Assembly: GCF_000720475.1 (NCBI RefSeq)
Contig: NZ_JOAP01000030.1
Span: forward strand, 39,241-103,240
Direction: 5' to 3'
DNA: 64,000 nucleotides
DNA from: Streptomyces aureocirculatus
Lineage (GTDB): Bacteria; Actinomycetota; Actinomycetes; Streptomycetales; Streptomycetaceae
Shown in pieces: positions 39,421 to 47,413 of this stretch. Under the pieces are notes generated by a model. It saw nothing but the letters and a program-made list of their open reading frames with translations, did no database searches and had not been told where the DNA came from. The position numbers and the translations under genes are program-made. Every line of letters starts with the position of its first letter. The stretch's first letter is position 1.

Positions 39421-40033
39421 ATGACGAAACCTCTGCGGAACCTCAAATGGGCAGTCCTGCGGGGCCTGTTGCGCACCGCCGGGCGCGGCTTGTAGTCGAG
39501 CATGGTGCCGCTGTCGAAGCCGTACCGGTAGCCGGTCCTGATGCCGCGCGAGCTACCTCCAGGACCTTGCGGCCGAGTACGGGCCCGGGCGGCTGCGGGT
39601 CGTGTGCCGGGACCTGGTCCCGTCCGGGCTGCGGCAGGGCGAGCGGCTCGCCCGTGAGCGCGGGCTCTCCCATGTCTCGTACGAGATCGGGGACGCGCTC
39701 GACCCGAAGGCGCCGGACGCGGGGGCACCCGACGTCGTCGTGGTGTCCGGTCTTTACGAGTTGCTGCTCGACGACGAAGTCATCCGGGAGTCGATCGAGC
39801 GCTTGCGGGGGTTGCTCGCGCCCGGCGGAACCCTCGTCTTCACCACCCAGACCCGCCACCCGCAGCTCGACCTCATCGCCAACGTGCTCCCCAACAGGAA
39901 CGGGCAGCCGTGGGTGATGAAGTGCCGGGACGTCGCCCTGGCCGAGGGGTGGGCGCGCGCTGCGGGCTTCGGTGAGGTGGCCAGTCGGCGGGAGGGGGTC
40001 GGGTTGTTCACGGTGACTGTGTGCGGGGGGTAG
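39421..40033 (+). pseudogene. class I methyltransferase, broken by inversion and deletion
   Basis: An ATG at 39421 opens MTKPLRNLKWAVLRGLLR-TAGRGL and then meets TAG. The expected continuation GIRTGYRYGFDSGTMLDY is encoded on the opposite strand within 39490-39542. The intact C-terminal part (YLQDLAAEYGPGRLRVVCRDL onward to FTVTVCGG) resumes on the plus strand from about 39557. The segment is flanked by 7-bp inverted repeats GCGCGGC (39483-39489) and GCCGCGC (39543-39549); flipping it restores the frame exactly. The next part of the gene, including the SAM-binding motif I, is missing. A start at 39602 could still give a 143-residue fragment, not expected to be active. Confidence 0.8.
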
Positions 40034-40075
40034 GGGGCGGGTGCGGTCGTCGGGGTGGGTGATCGCCCCCCAGGC

Positions 40076-41302
40076 CTACGCCGATGCCTTCTTCCGCGGC
40101 GCCGCCTTCTTCGCCGTCGCAGTACTCTTCTTCGCCGCCGACTTCTTCGCCGCGGTCTTCTTGGTCTCGGTCTTCTTGGTCTCGGTCTTCTTCCCCGTCG
40201 CCCCGGCGGATGATCCCGTCGCCGTCTTCTTCCCCGCCGACCCGGCGGCCGATCCCGCCCCCGTCTTCTTCGCGGTGCTCTTCGCCGTGCTCTTCTTGGG
40301 AGCCGCGGCCGTGGACTTCGCCGCCGTTCCGGCGGTCTTGGCAGTCCCGGCGGTCTTGGCAGTCCCGGCGGTCTTGGTAGTCCTGGCGGTCGACTTCTTT
40401 CCGCCCACCTGCTTGGGGGCGGTCGGCGCCGACTTGCGGGCCGGGCTCTTCGAGGTGCGGGAGCCGCGGGAGTGGATCGACGTCACCTCGGCGTCCCGCC
40501 CCCGGCCCGACCCCTCGTCGGGCTTCTCGCCGCGGGCGGCGCGGACGCTGTTCTCCAGGGCGGCCATCAGGTCGATGACCTTGCCGCCGCCCTCCTCCGC
40601 CGCGGGCTCGGGCGCGGCGGCCCCGTCGCCCTCGACCTTGGCGGCGATCATCTCCTCCACCGCGGCGCGGTAGTCGTCGTGCAGGGAGTCCAGGTCCACC
40701 TCGCCGAGGGTGTCCATCAGCGCGTCCGCCAGGTCGAGTTCCGCGTCGCGCACCTTCACGCCGGTTTCCGGGCCGACGCTGTCGGCGGCACGGATCTCGT
40801 CCGGCCAGAGCAGGCCGTGCATGGCGATCACGTCGTCGACGACCCGCAGCATGCCGAGCCGTTCGCGCCCGCGCAGCGCGAACCTGGCGACGGCCACCTT
40901 CTCGCTGCGCTTGAGCGCCTCGCGCAGGAGCGTGTACGGCTTGGCGGCCGGTACTCCGTTGGCGGACAGGTAGTACGAGGTGTCCATCTGGAGCGGGTCG
41001 ACGGAGTCGGCCGGTACGAAGGCGACGATCTCGATGGTCTTCGCGGTCGGGAGCGGCAGTGCGGCCAGGTCGTCGTCCGTGATCGGGACGACCGAGCCGT
41101 CCACGTCCTCGTACCCCTTGCCGATCTCGGCCGTCGGCACCTCGTGGTCCTCCAGCTCGCACACCTTGCGGTAGCGGATGCGGCCGCCGTCCTCCGTGTG
41201 GATCTGGCGGAAGGAGACGGCGTGGTTCTCCGTGGCGTTCATGAGCTTGATCGGGATGTTGACCATGCCGAAGGAGATGGCGCCGTTCCAGATGGACCGC
41301 AT
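40076..41302 (-). CDS. ku: Ku DNA end-binding protein
   Basis: 408 residues. The Ku core fills about 1-255 (MRSIWNGAISFGMVNIPIKL at the start; SYYLSANG; RFALRGRERLGML). Homodimer rings bind double-strand ends and recruit LigD. The tail (about 285-408) is a Lys/Ala/Thr-rich low-complexity region with TAGTAK repeats and KKTETKK motifs, as in extended bacterial Ku where it binds DNA. ATG at 41302; divergent from the LigD-type polymerase gene across 73 bases. Confidence 0.95.
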   Translation of the reverse strand: MRSIWNGAISFGMVNIPIKLMNATENHAVSFRQIHTEDGGRIRYRKVCELEDHEVPTAEIGKGYEDVDGSVVPITDDDLAALPLPTAKTIEIVAFVPADSVDPLQMDTSYYLSANGVPAAKPYTLLREALKRSEKVAVARFALRGRERLGMLRVVDDVIAMHGLLWPDEIRAADSVGPETGVKVRDAELDLADALMDTLGEVDLDSLHDDYRAAVEEMIAAKVEGDGAAAPEPAAEEGGGKVIDLMAALENSVRAARGEKPDEGSGRGRDAEVTSIHSRGSRTSKSPARKSAPTAPKQVGGKKSTARTTKTAGTAKTAGTAKTAGTAAKSTAAAPKKSTAKSTAKKTGAGSAAGSAGKKTATGSSAGATGKKTETKKTETKKTAAKKSAAKKSTATAKKAAPRKKASA

Positions 41303-41375
41303 GGGGAGCACCTTTCGGCGAGTGTCAGTGGCTGAGCCCACTACCTTTGCCCCGGTTTCGTGGGATTCTCATCGT

Positions 41376-42275
41376 ATGACGCCCATCACCGAGGTGGAGG
41401 GGCGGCGGCTCTCGCTCAGCAACCTGGACAAGGTCCTCTACCGGGCGAGCGGGTTCACCAAGGCCGAGGTCCTGCACTACTACGCCACCGCCGCCAAAGC
41501 CCTGCTCCCCCATCTGCGTGACCGTCCCGTCTCCTTCCTGCGCTTCCCCGACGGGCCCGACGGCCAGCAGTTCTTCGCCAAGAACGTGCCGCCGGGTACC
41601 CCCGACTGGGTGCGGACGGCCGAGGTGGTGCGGTCGGACGGGACCACCCGGCAGATCCTTGTGCAGGACCTGCCGACGCTGATGTGGGCGGCCAACCTGG
41701 TCACCGAGTTCCATACGCCGCAGTGGCGCGCGGACGCGGCGGGGCTCGCCGACCGGCTCGTGCTCGACCTCGACCCCGGGCCGCCCGCGGACGTCGTGCA
41801 GGCGTGCGAGGTGGCGCTGTGGTTGCGTGAGCGGCTCGCGGCGGACGGCTTCGCGCCCTGCGTCAAGACGTCCGGCAGCAAGGGGCTGCATCTGCTCGTA
41901 CCGCTCAAGCCCGTCGCGTCCGCCGACGTCACCGCGTACGCGAAGGGGCTCGCGGTGGAGGCCGAGCGGGCGCTGCCACGGCTCGTGGTGCACCGGATGA
42001 CGCGGAGCCTGCGGCCGCGGAAGGTCTTCGTCGACTTCAGCCAGAACGCGGCGGCGAAGACCACCGCCACGCCCTACACCCTGCGGGCGCGCGCCGAGCC
42101 CACGGTGTCCACACCGGTCTCCTGGGACGAGGTGACGGAGTGTCTCGACCGCCGCGACCCGGATCTGCTGGTCTTCCGCGCGCCGGACATCGCGCCCCGC
42201 CTGGAGCGGTACGGGGATCTGCTCGCGGCGCTGTTCGACCCGGACCAGGCCAGGGCACTGCCCGCCCCGGCATGA
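41376..42275 (+). CDS. LigD-type NHEJ polymerase/primase domain protein
   Basis: 299 residues matching only the polymerase domain of LigD: LSNLDKVLYRASGFTKAEVL, FLRFPDGPDGQQFFAKNVP, catalytic acidic pair in LVLDLDPGP (about 130), KTSGSKGLHLLVPL and VFVDFSQNAAAKTT. It fills ends with ribonucleotides during NHEJ; ligase and nuclease domains must be encoded elsewhere. ATG at 41376 has no clear ribosome site and may be on a near-leaderless transcript. Confidence 0.93.
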   Translation: MTPITEVEGRRLSLSNLDKVLYRASGFTKAEVLHYYATAAKALLPHLRDRPVSFLRFPDGPDGQQFFAKNVPPGTPDWVRTAEVVRSDGTTRQILVQDLPTLMWAANLVTEFHTPQWRADAAGLADRLVLDLDPGPPADVVQACEVALWLRERLAADGFAPCVKTSGSKGLHLLVPLKPVASADVTAYAKGLAVEAERALPRLVVHRMTRSLRPRKVFVDFSQNAAAKTTATPYTLRARAEPTVSTPVSWDEVTECLDRRDPDLLVFRAPDIAPRLERYGDLLAALFDPDQARALPAPA

Positions 42276-42292
42276 CCGGGGCCCGTCCGCGG

Positions 42293-43096
42293 TCAGACGC
42301 GCTGCCACGTCCTGCGGTCCCGCGCCAGCGCGTGCAGTGCCTCGACGTCCGCCGGCTTGAGGACGCCGCCCGCGTGGGCCAGTGCGGGCAGGTCGCGTTC
42401 GAGCAGGACCCGGACCTCCCGGGGGGTTACGGCGACGTCCACGTCCACCGCCCCCACCGGTACGAGCACCGCCCGCACCTCCGCCGTCAGCGCGAACGAC
42501 GCCCGCCCGGCGTCCGCCCGCAGGTCCCGTAACAGCGGTACCGGCTGGTTCCGCCCCACGGTCACCATCGGGTCGGCCATCCGCACCCGCTGCCTGCGCA
42601 CCGGCAGTGTCCGTACGCAGAACAGGCCGCCAGGACCGATCAGCAGGTGGTGCAGGCGGCCCCCGCCGGGCAGGCCGATCGAGTGCAGGGCGTGCCAGCC
42701 GACCGCGTCCAGGCGGTCGAGGGCGTCACCCACAGTTGTCTCCGCCGCGAGCGCCCGCTGCCGCGGGTCGGACCGCAGCTTGCGCGGGGGCGGCGGGTCG
42801 CGGTCGATGGCGATGCGCAGGGCCTCCCCCGGCCGGTTCGGCGCGAGGTCGTCGTCCGGGTGGAGGGTGAGCCTGGCCAGCTCCGCGGGGGTGGGCACGG
42901 GGGGCGGCCCCACCGTGACGTTCCCCGTCAGGAACGGCGCGAGGACGTCGAGGACGTCCGCCTCACGGTCGGCGTTCAGCAGGTTGACCCGGGCGGCGTC
43001 CCGGTCGTACCAGGCCACACTTCTGCCGTCCGTCCGGCAGACGTAGAGCCGCTCGTGTCCGTGCCGCCACGCCGGTACGACGCGCAGTCCGCTCAT
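42293..43096 (-). CDS. NERD-like nuclease-related domain protein
   Basis: 267 residues. The middle (about 118-215) carries features of the nuclease-related domain: VGDALDRLDAVGWHALHSI, HHLLIGPGGLFCVRT, and VRAVLVPVGA. The usual NERD catalytic set is only partly visible. The N-terminus (about 1-60) is a separate Trp/Tyr-containing domain. Convergent with the LigD-type gene, whose stop is 17 bases away. Role unknown. Confidence 0.65.
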   Translation of the reverse strand: MSGLRVVPAWRHGHERLYVCRTDGRSVAWYDRDAARVNLLNADREADVLDVLAPFLTGNVTVGPPPVPTPAELARLTLHPDDDLAPNRPGEALRIAIDRDPPPPRKLRSDPRQRALAAETTVGDALDRLDAVGWHALHSIGLPGGGRLHHLLIGPGGLFCVRTLPVRRQRVRMADPMVTVGRNQPVPLLRDLRADAGRASFALTAEVRAVLVPVGAVDVDVAVTPREVRVLLERDLPALAHAGGVLKPADVEALHALARDRRTWQRV

Positions 43097-43390
43097 GCCC
43101 CATCACCCCACGTCCCCATGTCCCATCGCCCCCGCCCCATGACCATGGGAGCAGCCCGGACGCCGCTCCGGCAAGAAGCTGGTGGCCGCGCACGGAAGTT
43201 GACGCCGATTCGCCCCGCGTTCGCCACCCCGGGACGGTCCGCGCGCCATGTCGGCACCCGCCCCGTAACAACACTGCCCGCACAGCTATGGCCCCCTGTT
43301 ACAAAGCCGCCGAGTCGCCGCAACGGCGAACGCCTAGCTTCGTGACGGTCACCGTCACCCTCACCGCTCCGCCCAGTCAAGGAACGCACC

Positions 43391-43723
43391 GTGAGCCTCC
43401 GCCGCCGCACCTCCGTCCTCCGTACCGCCGCCGTCACCATGCTCGCGGGCGGGGCGCTGCTGCTGCCGGTCGCCGCCGCGTCCGCCGACGATGCCGCGGG
43501 GGCCTCCGCCGCCGCCTCCCGGCCCGGCGCGACGCGGACCGTCGTCCCGGTTCGGGGTCCCGGCGCCGGGGCCGTCCTGCCCGAAGGCGGGGTGGTGGCG
43601 GGCGCGGACGGCGTGGACACCACCACGAACCCGGCGTTCCTGGTGGCGGGCGGGGCCATGGCGGCCGCGGGCGCCGGGGGCCTCGGGTTCGCCCTGGTCC
43701 GCCGGGGCCGCACCGACGCCTGA
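43391..43723 (+). CDS. small secreted or membrane-anchored protein
   Basis: 110 residues. Signal peptide (1 to about 32, cleavage at ASA-DD), a Gly/Val/Ala-rich middle, and a C-terminal hydrophobic helix (about 81-102) ending in RRGRT. This is the layout of a sortase substrate but no LPxTG or LAxTG is present. GTG start with AAGGA seven bases upstream. No known family recognised. Confidence 0.65.
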   Translation: MSLRRRTSVLRTAAVTMLAGGALLLPVAAASADDAAGASAAASRPGATRTVVPVRGPGAGAVLPEGGVVAGADGVDTTTNPAFLVAGGAMAAAGAGGLGFALVRRGRTDA

Positions 43724-43952
43724 GCGCGACGGCACCGCCGCGCGTCCGCAACCGCGCGTGCGGGCGGCTCCACGGCGACGTCAGAGGTCCGGGAGGTCCA
43801 GCAGGTCGACCGGGAGATCCAGCAGGTCGACAAGGAAGACTTTCCAACCCATAAGGTGTACGGGGCGACCGATCCGCCGGAGCCGCGCCTCGTGACCTGC
43901 GGCAGCCCCATGACGACGCCTCGCACGAGGCACCCGCGAGCAGGAGTGCCAG

Positions 43953-44846
43953 TTGAACCGCAGCCGCAGCCGCGACCGCAGCAGCAGCGGCAGCGGCAGG
44001 CCGCGCCGCCGCGGTCCCGTGCGTCGCGGCGCGCCCGCGGCCGCGGCGGTGCTCGCGCTGTCCGCGGCCGCCCTCGCGGGCTGCGGCGACCCCGGCGACC
44101 TGCGCGGCGCGGGCACCACCCCGACGGCCGTCGGCCCGACACGGCTGTGGCCCGACCTGCCGCCCGCGTCCTCGCCCGTCGGTGACTACGGCGAGGCCGA
44201 CACAGAGGTGGTCAAGGGCGTCCGCGTGCCCGGCGGCGATCTGCGCAAGGTCGACCCCCTCGCCGTCGTCAGGGCGGAGGTGGCCGCGAACCCCGACGTC
44301 TACAGCGGTCCCGACGCGCTCTACAAGGAAACCGTCAGAGCCCTGAAGGACTGCGGCGACCGTTCCGAGGACTGCCCGGTCCTGAAGGCCTACTACCGCG
44401 ATTTCACCGGTGACGGGAGCGACGACCTCGTCATCGGCATCCGCATGCCCGAGGAGCAGCTCGCCGTCCGCGTCTACGCGATGGAGAAGGGGCTCCTCAC
44501 CCAGATCATGGGCACGTCCGACGCGGTGCTCGGCGTCGAGCTCGCCGGGCGCGCCCTGGTGGTGCGCGCCGTCTCCGGCATCCCCGGGTACGAGTACCGC
44601 ACGGCCTGGTCCTGGGACCGGCACCAGCGCGCGATGCTGCCCACCCGCGACGAGATCCTGCGCTCGTCTGACGCGCCACGGTCCAAGGGCGTCCGCAGCC
44701 AGGCGCCCGCCCTGACCGAGGGCCCGGAACCCGCGCCGGGCCCCGGGGAGACCTCCGGCCCGGCGGCCCCCGCTCCCGCTCCCGGCGAGAGCCGCAGGCC
44801 GACGCCCGGTCCGAGCGGCGGCGACGGCACGGACGGAGGCACATGA
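43953..44846 (+). CDS. lipoprotein upstream of a sensor kinase
   Basis: 297 residues. Arg-rich N-terminus, hydrophobic core and lipobox ALAGC with the acylated Cys at about residue 44. The body contains AYYRDFTGDGSDDLVIGIR, similar to an FG-GAP/calcium-loop type segment, and the last 60 residues are Pro/Gly/Ala-rich. TTG start with CAGGAG six bases upstream. Overlaps the histidine kinase start as ATGA, so the lipoprotein probably modulates or feeds the kinase, as lipoproteins do for some actinobacterial kinases. Confidence 0.8.
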   Translation: MNRSRSRDRSSSGSGRPRRRGPVRRGAPAAAAVLALSAAALAGCGDPGDLRGAGTTPTAVGPTRLWPDLPPASSPVGDYGEADTEVVKGVRVPGGDLRKVDPLAVVRAEVAANPDVYSGPDALYKETVRALKDCGDRSEDCPVLKAYYRDFTGDGSDDLVIGIRMPEEQLAVRVYAMEKGLLTQIMGTSDAVLGVELAGRALVVRAVSGIPGYEYRTAWSWDRHQRAMLPTRDEILRSSDAPRSKGVRSQAPALTEGPEPAPGPGETSGPAAPAPAPGESRRPTPGPSGGDGTDGGT

Positions 44847-46735
44847 CCGCCCGCCCCGGGTCCGGGGCCTCCGGTGCCGAGACCTCTCGCCCCGAGCCCG
44901 AGGCCACCCGTGTCGAGCCCGAGGCCCACCGCCTCGGGTCCGGGGCCTCCGGTGCCGAGTCCCAGGCCCACCGACCCGAGCCCGAGCCCTCCGGTGCCGA
45001 GGCCGCCCGCCCCGAGTCCGAGGCCTCCCGTGCCGAGTCCCAGGCCACCCGCCCCGAGCCCGAAGCCTCCCGTGCCGAGTCCCAGGCCCACCGCCCCGCG
45101 CCCGAAGCCTCCCGTGCCGAGTCCCAGGCCCACCGCCCCGCGCCCGAAGCCTCCGGTGCCAAGTCCCAGGCCCACCGCCCCGCGCCCGAAGCCTCCGGTG
45201 CCGAGACCTCCCGCCCCGAGTCCCAGGCCACCCGCCCCGAGCCCGAGGCCCACCGCCCCGAGCCCGAGGCCACCCGTGTCGAGTCCGGGGCCCACCGCCC
45301 CGGGTCCGAGGCCTCCCGCCCCGAGTCCGGGACCTCGGGGGCCTCCCGCGCCGATGTCGGTGCCTCCCGCCGTGAGGCCGGTACCGCGCCGTCGCGCCCC
45401 CGCGGCCTCCTGCGGCGCCTTACGCGCCTGCCGCGGCTGCCCTTCCGGCTGCCCGCCTGGACGGCGACCCTTGCCTGGAAGGCGGCGGTGTTCATCGCCG
45501 TGATGTGCTGCGCGCTCGCGGCGCTGCTCGGCGTCCTCGTCCACGTGGCGGTGACCAACCAGACCGTGGGGCAGGCCCGCGACCGTGCCCTGACCCGGCT
45601 GGACGACGCCACCGAGCAGTACGAGGCGGGCGGGCGGCTCGACCCCGGCGCGGGCATCGACCCGCCGGGGCTTCCGGAGCCGCTGCGCGACCTGGCGGTG
45701 GGCGGGGAGCGCGGCACGATGGTCGGTGACCACGACGAGCGTCCGACGGTGTGGGCGGCGGGCCCCGCGGACGGCCGGCGCGCGATCGCGGTGCAGGTGG
45801 ACTACGCGCAGGGGGCCCGCACCATCGACGGCCTCGACCGGGCCATCCTCGGCTCGTCCGTGCTCGCGATCGGGGCGACGCTGCTTGTCGGCGCGTTCGC
45901 GGTGACGCGGGTGACCAGACGCCTGCATCTGACGGCCCGGGTCGCGCGCCGCATCAGCGCGGGCGACCTGGACGCGCGCGTGCACGACCCGCGCACCCGG
46001 GACGCCGACCGCCACCAGGACGAGGTGGCCACGGTGTCCGGCGCCCTGGACACGATGGCCTCGTCGCTGCAGGGCAAGCTCCTGAGCGAGCAGCGGTTCA
46101 CGGCGGACGTGGCGCACGAGCTGCGCACTCCCCTGACCGGGCTGCACGCCGCCGCCGAGCTGCTGCCGCCCGGCCGCCCCACGGAGCTGGTGCGGGACCG
46201 GGTGTCGACGCTGCGCACGCTCACCGAGGACCTCCTGGAGATCTCCCGGCTCGACGCGCGCAGTGAGCGCGTGGACCTCGACGCGGTCCGGCTCGCTCCA
46301 CTGGCCGAGCGGGTGGTGCGCGCTTCCGGGGGCGAGGTGGAACTGCGGATCGTGCGGGACCTCGTGGTGGACACGGACGAGCGGCGCCTGGAGCGGGTGC
46401 TCGGCAATCTCGTCGGCAACGCGCTGAAGCACGGGGCGCCGCCGGTGATCCTCACCGTGGACGGACCCGTGATCACCGTGCGGGACCACGGCCCCGGCTT
46501 CCCCGGCTATCTGGTCGACCACGGGCCGCAGCGGTTCCGTACGGAGGGGACGAGCAAGGGGCACGGGCTCGGTCTCACCATCGCCCTCGGGCAGGCCACG
46601 GTCGTGGGGGCACGCCTGATGTTCTCCAACGCGACGTGGGGCACGGGGGCGGTGGCGGTCCTCACCCTTCCGTACGAGGAGTCGGCCGACGGTGCCGCCG
46701 CGGGGCCCGGGACGGCACCGAGCGGGACCACCTGA
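44843..46735 (+). CDS. sensor histidine kinase with repeat-rich N-terminus
   Basis: 630 residues. About 1-165 is a cytoplasmic low-complexity region of 14-residue repeats (RPxPEASxAESQAH). Transmembrane helix 1 is about 212-234, an extracellular sensor about 235-330, helix 2 about 333-356, then HAMP (RRISAGDLDARV), HisKA with His425 in DVAHELRTPLTG, and HATPase motifs NLVGNALKHG, RDHGPGF and GHGLGLTIA. No response regulator gene is adjacent on either side, so its partner is elsewhere. It overlaps the lipoprotein gene by four bases. Confidence 0.9.
   Translation: MTARPGSGASGAETSRPEPEATRVEPEAHRLGSGASGAESQAHRPEPEPSGAEAARPESEASRAESQATRPEPEASRAESQAHRPAPEASRAESQAHRPAPEASGAKSQAHRPAPEASGAETSRPESQATRPEPEAHRPEPEATRVESGAHRPGSEASRPESGTSGASRADVGASRREAGTAPSRPRGLLRRLTRLPRLPFRLPAWTATLAWKAAVFIAVMCCALAALLGVLVHVAVTNQTVGQARDRALTRLDDATEQYEAGGRLDPGAGIDPPGLPEPLRDLAVGGERGTMVGDHDERPTVWAAGPADGRRAIAVQVDYAQGARTIDGLDRAILGSSVLAIGATLLVGAFAVTRVTRRLHLTARVARRISAGDLDARVHDPRTRDADRHQDEVATVSGALDTMASSLQGKLLSEQRFTADVAHELRTPLTGLHAAAELLPPGRPTELVRDRVSTLRTLTEDLLEISRLDARSERVDLDAVRLAPLAERVVRASGGEVELRIVRDLVVDTDERRLERVLGNLVGNALKHGAPPVILTVDGPVITVRDHGPGFPGYLVDHGPQRFRTEGTSKGHGLGLTIALGQATVVGARLMFSNATWGTGAVAVLTLPYEESADGAAAGPGTAPSGTT
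44868..45350. repeat. 42-bp tandem repeat within the kinase gene
   Basis: Units such as CCCGAAGCCTCCCGTGCCGA + GTCCCAGGCCCACCGCCCCG recur, most regular at about 45050-45200, with shorter variants on both sides. The period is a multiple of three, so all frames stay open on both strands. Probably length-variable between strains. Confidence 0.8.
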
Positions 46736-46967
46736 CCGCCCGACCGCCCGACCTCCTGGCCGTCCGGCCGCCCAACCGTGTGGCCGCCCGGCCGCCTCAC
46801 CCCCGGCCGCCTGACCCCCTGCCCGCCCGGCTCACCGCCCGTACGGCCCACCCGGCCACCTGACCGCCCGTGACCTTTTGCGTACTCAGCGTGTCGCTTT
46901 TAGTGTGCATTTGCGGCCTTTGGCCAATCGTTCCCCCGTCCCCTCACTCCTCTCCCAGGAGGCCCCG
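46736..46967. other. intergenic spacer with CCGCCCGGC-type low complexity
   Basis: 232 bases after the kinase gene. The first 120 are rich in CCGCCC, GCCGCCCGGCC and ACCGCCCG near-repeats; the remainder drops in GC (TTTTGCGTACTCAGCGTGTC) and probably holds the promoter for the SH3-like gene. No ORF of coding character. Confidence 0.5.
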
Positions 46968-47333
46968 ATGGCCCTTCGTCCCCGCTCCTCCGTCGCCACC
47001 CGCCTGTCCATAGTCCTGGCCGGCGGCGCCCTCGCCGCCGCCACCGTGCTGACCGCCGCGCCCGCCGCCGTCGCCGACGACGCGAACAACAACCCGCCGG
47101 TCTACAAGGGGCGGGTCACCGCCAAGAGCGGGCTGCTCCTGCGCGACGCGCCGACCCGGGGCAGCAGGGTCATCAGGCACGAGCCGCACGGCAAGATCGT
47201 GCACATCCACTGCAAGACGCGCGGCCAGTACGTGCACCACAACGACCGCTGGTACCTCCTCACGGACGGCACCTGGGCGTGGGGCGCGGCGCACTACATC
47301 GACAACATCGGGCCCGCACCACGCTGGTGCTGA
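46968..47333 (+). CDS. secreted SH3-like domain protein
   Basis: 121 residues: signal peptide (1 to about 36, AVA-DD cleavage) and one bacterial SH3-like domain (about 46-115; VTAKSGLLLRDAPTRGSRVI, WYLLTDGTWAWGAAHYI), a fold that binds wall peptides. Two Cys (in IHCKT and the final WC) may pair. ATG at 46968 has AGGAGG five bases upstream. Confidence 0.8.
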   Translation: MALRPRSSVATRLSIVLAGGALAAATVLTAAPAAVADDANNNPPVYKGRVTAKSGLLLRDAPTRGSRVIRHEPHGKIVHIHCKTRGQYVHHNDRWYLLTDGTWAWGAAHYIDNIGPAPRWC

Positions 47334-47413
47334 CCCCGCACCAGGGCCGACGCCCCACCAGGACACCGGCGACATAACCGGACATCGGACCCACCGCTTG
47401 CTACGTTCCCGGC

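Noticed and set aside
39602..40033. short intact methyltransferase of 143 residues
   Set aside because: It lacks the SAM motif I region and its upstream part is recognisable as inverted and deleted, so it is treated as part of a pseudogene.
42293..43096. third NHEJ gene (ligase) beside ku and the polymerase gene
   Set aside because: The protein lacks ATP-ligase motifs such as the KxDG lysine; its middle fits a NERD-type domain better.
44474..46564. 696-residue minus-strand open frame opposite the repeat kinase
   Set aside because: It is open only because the 42-bp repeats and high GC remove stops. It reads as LGLGTGGFGRG repeats, has no start signal, and lies opposite a clear kinase with intact motifs.
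43953..46735. sigE-cseABC type locus
   Set aside because: A lipoprotein and a kinase are coupled, but the cseB-type response regulator and the sigE gene are absent, so the name cannot be supported.
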